DNA of 48,772 nucleotides from Dehalococcoidia bacterium (GCA_030649945.1 JAUSFE010000085.1:1-48772), one strand, 5' to 3'; shown: positions 8,270 through 21,272, counted from the first letter of the stretch. The notes: a model not told the origin generated them from the sequence alone. Translations and numbers: made by a program.

Positions 8270-8911
8270 GTGAAGACCGACGGACTCAACGACATCGCCG
8301 ACGGCATCCGGGAGCACCTGGACGCCAAGCACCGGGCCCGCGAGCAGGCGCTGCCCCTCACGCGGGAGGTCATCCGCCTCTCTGCCAACGCCATCCGCGC
8401 GGTGCACCGGCACGAGTTCCCGGCGGCGGAAGCGCTACTGCGGAAGGCCAGGAGCAACCTGGAGCAGACGGAGATGGGGCTGACGGAGCACAGGGACATC
8501 TTCCACGCGGGCTTTGTCCACGACGCCCAGAAGGAGTTCGCGGAGGCGCAGACCACGCTGGCCCTCATCGCCGGCCGGCCGTTGCCCTCGCCGGATGACC
8601 TGGGTGTTATGGGCGCGTCCTATCTGAACGGCCTGGGCGAGACCGTGGGCGAGCTGCGGCGCCACCTCCTGGATTCGCTCCGCTCCGGCGATATCGCCCA
8701 CTGCGAGGAGTGCCTGGCCGCCATGGGCGACATCTACGACGTGCTCGTGACGATGGACTACCCGGAGGCTGTGACGTCGGGCCTGCGCCGCACCACAGAC
8801 GCGATGCGCGGCATTCTCGAGCGCACGCGCGGCGATTTCACCATGGCCTACGTGCAGCGCAACCTGGAGCAGCGCCTGCGCGAGCTGGAAGAGCGCCTGG
8901 AGCGCCGGTAA
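8270..8911 (+). CDS. translin-family protein
   Basis: This 213-residue, nearly all-helical protein matches the prokaryotic translin group (COG2178), by its pattern of LTREVIRLSANAIRAVHRHEF, then a GFVHDAQKEFAEA block with conserved acidic residues, then GDFTMAYVQRNLEQRL at the end. Eukaryotic translin/TRAX bind and cut RNA or DNA; prokaryotic members are thought to bind RNA, and some carry acidic catalytic residues. The GTG at 8270 follows the second FmdB gene by 19 bp. Its operon context with zinc ribbons is unexplained. Confidence 0.8.
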   Translation: MKTDGLNDIADGIREHLDAKHRAREQALPLTREVIRLSANAIRAVHRHEFPAAEALLRKARSNLEQTEMGLTEHRDIFHAGFVHDAQKEFAEAQTTLALIAGRPLPSPDDLGVMGASYLNGLGETVGELRRHLLDSLRSGDIAHCEECLAAMGDIYDVLVTMDYPEAVTSGLRRTTDAMRGILERTRGDFTMAYVQRNLEQRLRELEERLERR

Positions 8912-8930
8912 TCGCTCACCCCTCGTAGTC

Positions 8931-8966
8931 CGGGCCTTGAGCCCGGGCGCGCGGGCTCAAGGCCCG
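8931..8966. terminator. hairpin between convergent genes
   Basis: A perfect 14-bp stem, CGGGCCTTGAGCCC (8931-8944) with its complement at 8953-8966, encloses an 8-nt loop. It follows the translin gene and precedes the convergent GGDEF gene. It lacks a T-run, so it may work as a structural or bidirectional terminator. Confidence 0.55.
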
Positions 8967-8994
8967 CGCCGGGGGTGGCGGTGTTCGTACTTCG

Positions 8995-9018
8995 CCGTAA
9001 GCCGGCGCCGGCTTACGG
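8995..9018. repeat. 24-bp perfect palindrome over a stop codon
   Basis: CCGTAAGCCGGC (8995-9006) is followed directly by its exact complement (9007-9018) with no loop. It contains the TAA stop codon of the GGDEF-HD-GYP gene on the minus strand. It may serve as a second terminator or as a protein binding site. Confidence 0.5.
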
Positions 9019-10500
9019 CTCTACGGGCACAAACTGCGTGCCGGACCCCACTTCTTCCGCCGCTTGCTGGTTCTCGAAGCGGGAGCCGTATACTTCGTCG
9101 TCGTCCCGGAAGCCGTCCGGGTTGCGGCGGACCATGACGAGGAACTGATCGACTACGTGTGGGTCGAACTGGGTGCCGGCGTTGGTCGCGATCTCCATCA
9201 GCGCCGCCTCCCTCGGGATCGCTTCGCGGTAGGGCCGCTTCGAAATCATGGCGTCGTACGCGTCCACCACGGCGAACACCCTGGCGCCCTTTGGTATCTC
9301 GTTGCCGGCCAGGCCGCGCGGGTAGCCGGTCCCGTCGTACCGTTCGTGGTGCGCGTGGACGATATCCGCGGCATCGTGGAGGAAGTCAATGCCCTTGAGG
9401 ATCTGGTAGCCGAGCTCAGAGTGACGGCGCATATCCCGCCACTCCCCGTCGTCCAGCGCGTCCGGCTTGCGCAGGATGCTGTCGGCCACGCCTATCTTGC
9501 CGATGTCGTGCAGGGCGGCGGCGTACTCTATCTCCAGAACGTCGTCCTGCGAGAGGTTCATCTCCCGCGCGATGCAGGCGGCCATGCGGGCCACCCGGCG
9601 GGCGTGGCGGTGGGTCATCTGATCGCGGATGTCCAGCGCCGTGCAGAGCACGTCCACCACGGCGGCGACCAGGCGGTTGTCCTTTCCTCCCCTGGCCGGT
9701 TGCTTGAAGCCCTTGCGCTCCAGCTTGTTGGCGTACAGTTTCGTGTCCGCCCAGTGGATGATCTCTTCCAGGTCGTTGCCGCCCCACGGGTAGCCGCCTG
9801 TGCCTACGGACACGCCCAGGTAGATGCTGGCGTGGTCCGTCTCGCAGACCGGCGATTTCGCCAGCTCTTCCCAGAGCCGCCAGGCCAGGGCGTCCGCCTC
9901 ACGGCGGCCGGCGTCCGGCATGATCACGGCGAATTCGTCGCCGCCCAGGCGGGCCGTCACGTGGTTCTCCTCCACATGCGTGTTCAGGATGCGGCCGAAG
10001 GCGCGCAACACGGTGTCGCCCACCTGGTGCCCAAACTCATCGTTGATCGCCTTCAGGTCGTCCACGTCGATCATCAGAATCGAGAGGGACTTGTGGCGGC
10101 GGGCGGCGATCTCCATCTCCTCCTGCAGCCGTTCGTAAAAGAAGCGGCGGTTCTGCAGCTGCGTCAGGTCGTCGCGGCCCGCGATCTCCTGCAGCTCCGC
10201 CTGGCGAACCTCCCAGCGGGCTTGCATCTGCAGGGCATCCCGGTTCAACCGCCGCTGCACGTGCCGGAGCACGAACTCAAAGCTGACGGCCGAAACCACG
10301 AGGACGGCGATGCCGATGGTGGGTATGACCGGCTGGTTGCCCAGGGCGAAATGGGCGGCGGCGATGGCGCCGGAGCCGGCGACGATGAGGACGGCCACCG
10401 CCGAGCGGGCCGCCGCCATGGACCGTGAGGTCCTGTCGATGGCGGAATCTTCGCGGGGAGTTGCGGCTACCGCCGATGGTTTTGCTCTTTTGCCAGGCAT
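9013..10500 (-). CDS. diguanylate cyclase / HD-GYP phosphodiesterase membrane protein
   Basis: This 495-residue protein joins two membrane segments (about 35-52 and 59-78), a GGDEF domain and an HD-GYP domain. RLGGDEF ends near residue 190 and is the intact cyclase active site; HDIGK (331-335) and HHERYDGTGYP (384-394) are intact HD-GYP metal and signature motifs. It could therefore make and break cyclic di-GMP, with the balance set by unseen signals. ATG 10500 is chosen because TGGAG lies at a normal distance upstream; an in-frame ATG at 10557 is less well placed. Confidence 0.9.
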   Translation of the reverse strand: MPGKRAKPSAVAATPREDSAIDRTSRSMAAARSAVAVLIVAGSGAIAAAHFALGNQPVIPTIGIAVLVVSAVSFEFVLRHVQRRLNRDALQMQARWEVRQAELQEIAGRDDLTQLQNRRFFYERLQEEMEIAARRHKSLSILMIDVDDLKAINDEFGHQVGDTVLRAFGRILNTHVEENHVTARLGGDEFAVIMPDAGRREADALAWRLWEELAKSPVCETDHASIYLGVSVGTGGYPWGGNDLEEIIHWADTKLYANKLERKGFKQPARGGKDNRLVAAVVDVLCTALDIRDQMTHRHARRVARMAACIAREMNLSQDDVLEIEYAAALHDIGKIGVADSILRKPDALDDGEWRDMRRHSELGYQILKGIDFLHDAADIVHAHHERYDGTGYPRGLAGNEIPKGARVFAVVDAYDAMISKRPYREAIPREAALMEIATNAGTQFDPHVVDQFLVMVRRNPDGFRDDDEVYGSRFENQQAAEEVGSGTQFVPVEP

Positions 10501-10679
10501 ATTGGCTCCAGTCAACTTGTAGCGCGGGCAGTCCGGTGCGCCCGCCGTTCGCAACATAAGACGGCCAAGCTTCCACCGGGCGTTACCGGCTCCGGCGCCG
10601 CTGGCGCGGGGTTTAACCTAATGTTTACGTCCGGGCCGTAATAGCGGCGGCGCCGCGCGTGGCGGGGGTCTTAAAACCC

Positions 10680-10708
10680 TTGTTCTAATCTTGACGCGGC
10701 GCTAAAAT
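10680..10708 (+). promoter_or_regulatory. promoter of uvrA
   Basis: TTGTTC (10680-10685), a 17-bp spacer and TAAAAT (10703-10708) form a good housekeeping promoter about 50 bp before the uvrA start. No recognisable SOS box was seen. Confidence 0.5.
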
Positions 10709-10761
10709 AACTGTTTGAGCCGCAGCCCGAATAGCGGGCGGTGCGCTACCTGGAGGAAGGC

Positions 10762-13680
<2,919 letters not shown>

Positions 13681-13687
13681 GGGCCTC

Positions 13688-14374
13688 GTGAGCCGAGAGG
13701 AGATACTCACGTACCTCGACATGTGCCAGCGCGAACGGATGTCGCTTCAGCGCGGCATGAACTTCGTTTCACCGCCGGGAGTTTCCATAGTGTTGATGTC
13801 ACGACGCCGGGGCGCGCCCTACCGCGACGAGCTATCCGAAGATGGGACTGAGCTGATTTACGAGGGTCACGACGTACCGAAGAGCGCTGACGTACCGGAT
13901 CCCAAGCTCGTCGACCAGCCATGGGCGACTTCGCTAGGGTCTCCGACGGAGAACGCGAAGTTTGCGGGGGCCGCCAAGCGAAGTGACACACCGCCTGGAT
14001 TGGTGCGGGTATACGAGAAGCTGCAGCCGGGGATTTGGTCCGACAAAGGTCTGTTCGAGTTAGCCGGCTACGAGTACGCGGATAGCGGGCCACGCAAGGT
14101 ATTCAAGTTCCACATGCGCCTGGCATGGGATCAGCAAATGTCGAGTCAGACGCCGATGGCTGCCGACAAGCCGATGACACGAATCATTCCCGGCTGGATC
14201 AAGCAAGCCGTCTACAAGAGGGATAGAGGAAGGTGTGTCATCTGTGGTGCGGCAGATCAGCTCCACTTCGATCACGACCTTCCGTACTCCCGAGGGGGAA
14301 CTAGCTTTCGGCCCGAAAACGTGCGCGTCCTGTGTGCGCGGCACAACCTGGAAAAGGGCGCGAGAATCGAATGA
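13688..14374 (+). CDS. HNH endonuclease with possible SRA-like N-terminal domain
   Basis: The last 60 residues of this 228-residue protein form an HNH nuclease: CVICGAADQLHFDHDLPYS, then ENVRVLCARHN, with the zinc CxxC and the catalytic His. The first 150 residues, including YEGHDVP and LVRVYEKLQPGIWSDKGLFELAGYEY, resemble the SRA/YDG folds that read modified cytosine, as in McrA-type restriction enzymes. That reading is inferred from pattern. The base composition is visibly less GC-rich than uvrA, seven bases upstream, which suggests transfer. GTG 13688 is the start. Confidence 0.75.
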   Translation: MSREEILTYLDMCQRERMSLQRGMNFVSPPGVSIVLMSRRRGAPYRDELSEDGTELIYEGHDVPKSADVPDPKLVDQPWATSLGSPTENAKFAGAAKRSDTPPGLVRVYEKLQPGIWSDKGLFELAGYEYADSGPRKVFKFHMRLAWDQQMSSQTPMAADKPMTRIIPGWIKQAVYKRDRGRCVICGAADQLHFDHDLPYSRGGTSFRPENVRVLCARHNLEKGARIE

Positions 14375-14405
14375 ACGGGCGGACAGATGGGGCCGCCGGC
14401 CGTGG

Positions 14406-14411
14406 TATACT
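14406..14411 (+). promoter_or_regulatory. extended -10 promoter
   Basis: TGGTATACT contains an extended -10 element (TATACT at 14406-14411). No good -35 box lies 17 bp upstream. It would start a transcript near 14418 that covers the leader ORF, the hairpin and the following gene. Confidence 0.4.
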
Positions 14412-14442
14412 GGCGCGGGCGCCGGACCAGGAACCAGAGGAA

Positions 14443-14511
14443 ATGAAAAGCAGAAGGCGCTCCGGATGCCCGCTCACGCTGAATGTGACGCGGGCTTTTT
14501 CTCTCCCATGA
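14443..14511 (+). CDS. possible 22-codon leader peptide
   Basis: ATG 14443 follows AGAGG at six bases and opens a 22-codon frame ending in TGA 14509-14511. The stop overlaps the ATG of the next gene (ATGA). The peptide is rich in Arg near its N terminus. Its second half is encoded by the terminator-like hairpin at 14468-14500. This is the layout of a translational attenuator, but no expression evidence exists. Confidence 0.35.
   Translation: MKSRRRSGCPLTLNVTRAFSLP
14468..14500 (+). terminator. rho-independent terminator-like hairpin
   Basis: GCCCGCTCAC (14468-14477) pairs with GTGACGCGGGC (14485-14495, one bulged base) and is followed by TTTTT (14496-14500). It may end HNH-gene transcription, or act as an attenuator for the gene starting at 14508. 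Confidence 0.6.
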
Positions 14512-15041
14512 CCACCCGCTTTCTCCTGCGCCTCCCCCAGCACCAGGCGCGCCTGGTCTCGCTCGCGGTGCATTATCACCTCTCGCGGCCCGGCTCTGAG
14601 ATCGATCCGGAGACGCTGGGCGAGTACCGGCACGGGCTGGCGGAGCTGGCGCCGGAGGTCGATGCGCAGCTCGATGAGGCGCAGGCGGCGTTCGAGGTGA
14701 ACCCGCTGCAGGCGGTGCTGCTCTCCACCGCGCTCTCCTCGGTCATCAGCGAGCTCAAGATGTACTCCGTCTTCGACACCATGTCCGCTGGCAGCGGCCG
14801 GCCGCGCTCGACGGCGCCGGGCTTCGATGACCGCCTGCGGGGCCTGTTCCCAGAGGTCGTGGCCGACGCGGGCTACGCCTCACAACTGGCGGAGGACATG
14901 ATGATGGTACGGCGCGGGCTGCCGGCGGCCCGGGCGCGGGAGATCCTGGAGGGGGAGCGCGAGGCGGCGCGTGCGGCCCGGGCGGGGCGCCGGCGCTGGT
15001 GGCAGCCCTGGAAGCGGGACAAGGGGCGGCCAAGGTCTTGA
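14508..15041 (+). CDS. conserved-looking hypothetical protein
   Basis: I do not recognise this 177-residue protein. It looks mostly helical, with an acidic middle, a run of hydrophobic residues near LQAVLLSTALSSVISEL, and a strongly basic Trp-containing tail. ATG 14508 is chosen because it overlaps the stop of the preceding short ORF and because the upstream sequence is non-coding and carries a hairpin. No ribosome binding site of its own is visible, so translation may depend on the leader ORF. Confidence 0.6.
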   Translation: MTTRFLLRLPQHQARLVSLAVHYHLSRPGSEIDPETLGEYRHGLAELAPEVDAQLDEAQAAFEVNPLQAVLLSTALSSVISELKMYSVFDTMSAGSGRPRSTAPGFDDRLRGLFPEVVADAGYASQLAEDMMMVRRGLPAARAREILEGEREAARAARAGRRRWWQPWKRDKGRPRS

Positions 15042-15092
15042 CTTGCGCCACGCGTCACGATTAAATTATCACGGGTTAACAATTATCCATAT

Positions 15093-15120
15093 TTGGACTG
15101 TAACAAGCTCCCTTTATAAG
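15093..15120 (+). promoter_or_regulatory. promoter of the ferredoxin gene
   Basis: TTGGAC (15093-15098), 16 bp and TATAAG (15115-15120) sit in an AT-rich stretch about 30 bp before the ATG, a strong housekeeping-type promoter. Confidence 0.6.
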
Positions 15121-15151
15121 TGCCGGGCCAAGAGGAAGAAGAGGTGCTGCG

Positions 15152-15442
<291 letters not shown>

Positions 15443-15465
15443 GCGTCAACGAACGAGATCTGGCG

Positions 15466-15489
15466 GGCGGCCCTTCGGGGCCGCCTTTT
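15466..15489 (+). terminator. rho-independent terminator of fdxA
   Basis: An 8-bp perfect stem, GGCGGCCC with its complement, is capped by the stable TTCG tetraloop (15474-15477) and followed by TTTT (15486-15489). Confidence 0.85.
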
Positions 15490-15504
15490 CGTTTGGCGGC
15501 CGTG

Positions 15505-16833
15505 CTACCAGCAGCCCAGCTTCTCGCGCAGGGCGTCCACTAGGTTAGCGATCGGCACGCGCGCCTGCGTCATCTCGTCCCGCTCGCGGATGGTGACCGC
15601 CTCGTCCTCCAGGGTGTCGAAGTCGATCGTGACGCAGTAGGGGGTGCCGATCTCGTCCTGGCGGCGGTAGCGGCGGCCGATGCTCTGGGCGTCGTCGTAC
15701 TGGGTCATGAAATGCGGGCGCAGGAGGTCCGAGACGCGACGCGCGGGCGGCACCAGCTGCTCGTTGCGGGAGAGCGGCAGGACGGCGGCCTTGATCGGCG
15801 CGAGCTCCGGCTTCAGCCGCAGCAGCGTCCGCTTTTCGCCGCGCACCTCTTCCTCCGCGTAGCCGTCGATGAGCACCGTCAGGAAGCAGCGGTCGACGCC
15901 CATCGCCGGCTCGATGACGTAGGGGATGATCTGCTGGCCGGACGCCTCGTCGAAGTAGCGCAGGGTGCGGCCGGCGTGCTCTTCGTGCTGTTTGAGATCG
16001 AAGTCCGTGCGGTTGGCGATACCCTCGATCTCCGCGAAGCCGGCGAAGGGGAAGTCGTACTCGATGTCCACAGTGCGCTTGGAGTAGTGAGACAGCTCCT
16101 CTTTGGCGTGCTCGCGCACCTGCAGGTTCTCTTTGCGGACGCCCAGCGTGTCCGTCCACCAGCCGACCCTGGACTCGATCCAGCGGTCGTGCCACTCCTC
16201 GTCGGCGCCGGGCATGACGAAGAATTCCATCTCCATCTGCTCGAACTCGAGGTCGCGGAAGATGAAATTGCCGGGCGTGATCTCGTTGCGAAAGGAGCGG
16301 CCGATCTGGGCGATGCCGAACGGCAGCTTGCGGCGCATCGTGGTGAGGACGTTCTCGAAGTTCACGAACATGCCCTGCGCCGTCTCGGGCCGGAGGTAGG
16401 CCACGGAGGCCTCGTCGGCGACGGGGCCGACGAAGGTCTTGAACATCAGGTTGAACATGCGCGAGTCCGTCAGCTCGCCGCCGCAGTCCGGGCAGCGTAA
16501 CTCGTCCTTCTCGTTCGGCTTCAGGTCGTGCGTGCGGAAGCGGTGCTTGCACTGCTTGCAGTCCACCATGGGGTCCGTGAAGGTCTGCACGTGGCCGCTG
16601 GCCTCCCAGACGCGGGGGTTCATGATGATGGACGTCTCGATGCCGACGACGTCGTCGCGCTCCTGCACCATGGCGCGCCACCAGGAGCGCTTGATGTTGT
16701 TCTTCAGCTCCACGCCGAGCGGGCCGTAGTCCCAGAAGCCGCCGAGGCCGCCGTATATCTCGCTGCTCTGGAAGACGAAGCCGCGCCGCTTGCAGAGGGA
16801 GACGAAGGTGTCCATGGACGGCTGTGTGCTCAT
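15505..16833 (-). CDS. glyQS: glycyl-tRNA synthetase, dimeric type
   Basis: This 442-residue protein is the single-chain, alpha2-type class II glycyl-tRNA synthetase, which charges tRNA-Gly. The N terminus FVSLCKRRGFVFQSSEIYGGLGGFWDYGPLG is diagnostic. A CKQCKHRFRTHD...CPDCGG zinc-like insert, the motif 2 region RNEITPGNF and the motif 3 region IEPAMGVDR follow, then the anticodon-binding domain. ATG 16833 is chosen because the conserved domain starts just inside it. No Shine-Dalgarno is present; TAGAAT lies only seven bases upstream, so the gene is probably leaderless. Confidence 0.95.
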   Translation of the reverse strand: MSTQPSMDTFVSLCKRRGFVFQSSEIYGGLGGFWDYGPLGVELKNNIKRSWWRAMVQERDDVVGIETSIIMNPRVWEASGHVQTFTDPMVDCKQCKHRFRTHDLKPNEKDELRCPDCGGELTDSRMFNLMFKTFVGPVADEASVAYLRPETAQGMFVNFENVLTTMRRKLPFGIAQIGRSFRNEITPGNFIFRDLEFEQMEMEFFVMPGADEEWHDRWIESRVGWWTDTLGVRKENLQVREHAKEELSHYSKRTVDIEYDFPFAGFAEIEGIANRTDFDLKQHEEHAGRTLRYFDEASGQQIIPYVIEPAMGVDRCFLTVLIDGYAEEEVRGEKRTLLRLKPELAPIKAAVLPLSRNEQLVPPARRVSDLLRPHFMTQYDDAQSIGRRYRRQDEIGTPYCVTIDFDTLEDEAVTIRERDEMTQARVPIANLVDALREKLGCW

Positions 16834-17049
16834 GGGGGAGATTCTATAGGGTCGCCGGTCGAGGGTCGAGGGAGCGTGGCCGTTGCGGCGCCGAGGCGGC
16901 CTGCATTGTGTTGACGCAGCGGCGGCGTGGCCATCGGCGACGCGCAGAAGATCGCCCACTCGTTGATTGGCGTGGAGGTGGCGCAGACGCCTCCGTGCCC
17001 GGCGCTGGGCGGCCGCGCGCAGATCCCCGGTTAGCGCCGCGCGTTAGCC
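16834..17049. other. intergenic region with leaderless -10 box of glyQS
   Basis: On the minus strand TAGAAT (16841-16846) precedes the glyQS ATG by seven bases, placing the transcript start at or near the start codon. The rest holds no convincing gene; a 35-codon frame from GTG 16928 to TAG has no recognisable features. Confidence 0.45.
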
Positions 17050-17080
17050 TTGACACCGGGTCGGCGGGCTGTGCTAGTAT
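17050..17080 (+). promoter_or_regulatory. promoter of the YtxH-like/c-di-AMP-receptor pair
   Basis: TTGACA (17050-17055) is followed after 19 bp by TAGTAT (17075-17080). A transcript would start near 17087, with a leader of about 60 bases before the small gene at 17150. Confidence 0.5.
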
Positions 17081-17149
17081 CGGGCTGCCTCTCATGTCCC
17101 ACCGGATCATCAGCAAGCGCGGTGTCCTGCACCAGTTCGGAGGTGGGTA

Positions 17150-17296
17150 ATGCGTTTCATCCTCGGTCTGCTCTTCGGCATCGCCCTGGGCGTCAGTCTG
17201 GGCCTGCTCGTCGCCCCGCAGCCCGGCAGCGAAACCCGGCGCGCTCTTCAGAAGCGCGTCCGCAGGACCGCAGAGGAAGCGGAGCAGGAAGACTGA
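17150..17296 (+). CDS. YtxH-like small membrane protein (48 aa)
   Basis: ATG 17150, preceded by GGAGG at a good distance, opens a 48-codon frame. The product is one glycine-zipper-like membrane segment, MRFILGLLFGIALGVSLGLL, then APQPGSETRRALQKRV, the pattern of YtxH/general-stress small proteins (membrane helix, APxxGxETR, helical tail). The role is unknown. It lies directly upstream of the c-di-AMP-receptor-like gene under one promoter. Confidence 0.7.
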   Translation: MRFILGLLFGIALGVSLGLLVAPQPGSETRRALQKRVRRTAEEAEQED

Positions 17297-17326
17297 TCGC
17301 CCTGGAGAGAGGGCGCCGGAGGGCAC

Positions 17327-17668
17327 TTGCGCCAGACTGAGCAGAAGCTCCTTGTCGTCATCACCACCGACGATGAGGCCGAGGCGCTGATCCGCGCGCT
17401 CGTAGAGCGGGGCTATCCGGCGACCAAAGTGAGCAGCACCGGCGGCTTCCTGCGCCGGGGTAGCGCGACGATCCTTTCCGGCATCGACGCGACCGATGTG
17501 GATGCCGTGCTGGACATCGTGCGCAAGCGGTGCAAGGCTCGCACGGAGTACGTGCCGGCGCAGGCGCTGCCGTTCCCTGAGAGCATCTATCCGGCGGAGC
17601 CCGTGCAGGTGCGCGTGGGCGGGGCCATCTGCTTTGTGCTGCCGGTGGAGCGCTTCGAGAAGACGTAG
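17327..17668 (+). CDS. PII-like cyclic di-AMP receptor protein
   Basis: This 113-residue protein matches the DarA/PstA (PF06153) PII-like family that binds cyclic di-AMP. The pattern is clear: KLLVVITTDDEAEALIRALVERGYPATKVSSTGGFLRRGSATILSG, then VGGAICFVLPVERFEK at the end. Members sense the nucleotide as trimers in the cytoplasm; their targets are mostly unknown. The start is a TTG at 17327 with GGAGG five bases upstream. It follows the YtxH-like gene by 30 bp. Confidence 0.88.
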   Translation: MRQTEQKLLVVITTDDEAEALIRALVERGYPATKVSSTGGFLRRGSATILSGIDATDVDAVLDIVRKRCKARTEYVPAQALPFPESIYPAEPVQVRVGGAICFVLPVERFEKT

Positions 17669-17732
17669 TCTTCTCTGTGTCCGCGCATCCCGGCAACAGG
17701 CAACACGAAACCGGCAACAAGGGAGAAGGACG

Positions 17733-17816
17733 ATGATCTGCCAGGCGAGAGTGGCGTGCGGCATCCGGCGTGGTACTCTGTTGCCTGAGGGGGGCCGGAA
17801 GCGAGGTATGGGATGA
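17733..17816 (+). CDS. possible 27-codon leader ORF
   Basis: ATG 17733 follows GGGAGAAGG at a good distance and opens a 27-codon frame ending in TGA 17814-17816. The stop overlaps the ATG of the next gene (ATGA). The peptide has no recognisable similarity. The strong ribosome binding site and the overlap suggest translational coupling. Confidence 0.35.
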   Translation: MICQARVACGIRRGTLLPEGGRKRGMG

Positions 17817-18802
17817 GGCAGTGGTGGACTGCGCTACAGGCGAACGCCCTCCATTCTGTGGGCGGCGTGACGGTTCTCTTGCAGTTCGCGCTGGGACGGC
17901 GGGGCGCCCGCGACAGCGAGTGGCAATGGCAGCCGGCGCCGGCTGGCCGGCCGCCCGCCGGCCGCCCGCCGGGCTTCCCGGCTGCCGGCGTGGCCGTCGC
18001 TGCGGCTCTGGTGGCGGGCGTCGTTGGGGCGGTGGCGATCGTCGCTCTCAACTCCGGCGGCGGCCACGACACGAGAGTTGCGCCGGCGTCGTCGCCGAGC
18101 CCGGCGGCCGTGGTGAGGGAGACCCCAGGCGCCAGGGGGCGCGTGGCGTCCCCGGCGCCCACTCGCGCAGCGGCCACGCCGGCTGGGCCGTCCTTGTCGC
18201 GCACGCCCGCCGCCGCCGTCCGTCTTGTCGGCCGGTCCGGTTCGCCGTTCAGCCCGGCGAGCGACTCCGTTGGTCCCACGGCCGGGAGTTCGCCGGTGGC
18301 AACGCCCACGCCGCGGCCGCGGCCCGGGCGCACGGCCACACCCGTTGCCACCGCCACGCCACGCCCGGCCACCCCGGGTGCGGGCACGCCGCCGCCGGCA
18401 ACGCCGATCCCGGCCACGCCCGGCCCAACCGATGTGCCCCCGCCCGGCACACCACATCCGACGCCGACCCCTGCGCCGGGCACGCCGCATCCAACGTCGA
18501 CGCCTGTACCGCCCCCTCAGCCCGCGGGGCCGCCTGCTCCCACCACTCCGCCACTCGTCGCGGCGCCGACGCCCTCCCCGGCATCCACGCCGACGTACAT
18601 ACCGACGCCCGTCCTGACGCCCATTCCGACGCCTACGCCCACGCCCACGCCCGCTCCTCTCCGCCCGCAGCCAACTCCGGCTCCGACCCAGTCAGCGGTC
18701 AGGGGGCCAAACCCCAACGCGTGTGAGCATTCGCAGGCGCCAAATCACGCATCGGATAACGCCCTGGACCAGGCGAACCCCCACGCGGCCGTACACTGCT
18801 AG
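17813..18802 (+). CDS. membrane-anchored Pro/Thr-rich surface protein
   Basis: This 329-residue protein has a cytoplasmic N-terminal stretch of about 55 residues, one membrane segment (about 57-79, AAGVAVAAALVAGVVGAVAIVAL) and a long low-complexity outer region built of TP, TPTP, PAP and PGTP units. The tail ends in a short Cys-, Asn- and His-containing sequence. Such stalks usually span the cell envelope. No enzymatic domain is seen. The start overlaps a short upstream ORF. The frame is chosen by the membrane segment and repeat character; other open frames here come from low complexity. Confidence 0.65.
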   Translation: MRQWWTALQANALHSVGGVTVLLQFALGRRGARDSEWQWQPAPAGRPPAGRPPGFPAAGVAVAAALVAGVVGAVAIVALNSGGGHDTRVAPASSPSPAAVVRETPGARGRVASPAPTRAAATPAGPSLSRTPAAAVRLVGRSGSPFSPASDSVGPTAGSSPVATPTPRPRPGRTATPVATATPRPATPGAGTPPPATPIPATPGPTDVPPPGTPHPTPTPAPGTPHPTSTPVPPPQPAGPPAPTTPPLVAAPTPSPASTPTYIPTPVLTPIPTPTPTPTPAPLRPQPTPAPTQSAVRGPNPNACEHSQAPNHASDNALDQANPHAAVHC

Positions 18803-18882
18803 GGTCATCACACCAGGCAGAGGGACCACTCGTCAGTGGCCTCGGCCTGCGTTTCCCAGGGGGGTGCTTTCGGCCCCAGCGG

Positions 18883-18909
18883 CGAAGGCCAGGCTAAGCC
18901 CGGCCTTCG
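18883..18909. terminator. hairpin between convergent genes
   Basis: CGAAGGCC (18883-18890) and its complement GGCCTTCG (18902-18909) form an 8-bp stem with an 11-nt loop between the Pro-rich gene and the convergent hppA. No T-run follows. Confidence 0.45.
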
Positions 18910-18926
18910 TGTGGGCTGTGGCGCGC

Positions 18927-21182
<2,256 letters not shown>

Positions 21183-21206
21183 ATTGCACTAAACCTCCGA
21201 GCGCTG

Positions 21207-21236
21207 AGTCTAGCAGAGCCGTTGTCATTGGCACAA
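21207..21236 (-). promoter_or_regulatory. promoter of hppA
   Basis: On the minus strand TTGTGC (21231-21236), 18 bp and TAGACT (21207-21212) precede the hppA start by about 25 bp. Confidence 0.45.
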
Positions 21237-21272
21237 CGGTGGGGCAGTCGTGGGTAGCGAGCCAGGTATGGG

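Noticed and set aside
9064-10428. 454-codon plus-strand frame over the GGDEF-HD-GYP gene
   Set aside because: The minus-strand frame carries intact catalytic motifs; the plus frame is a shadow.
16928-17035. 35-codon ORF upstream of the YtxH-like gene
   Set aside because: It has no ribosome binding site and no recognisable pattern, and a promoter lies just after it.
18600-18720. DNA tandem repeat around the TPTP region
   Set aside because: The repetition follows from Thr-Pro codons in a surface-protein stalk and does not behave as a separate repeat element.
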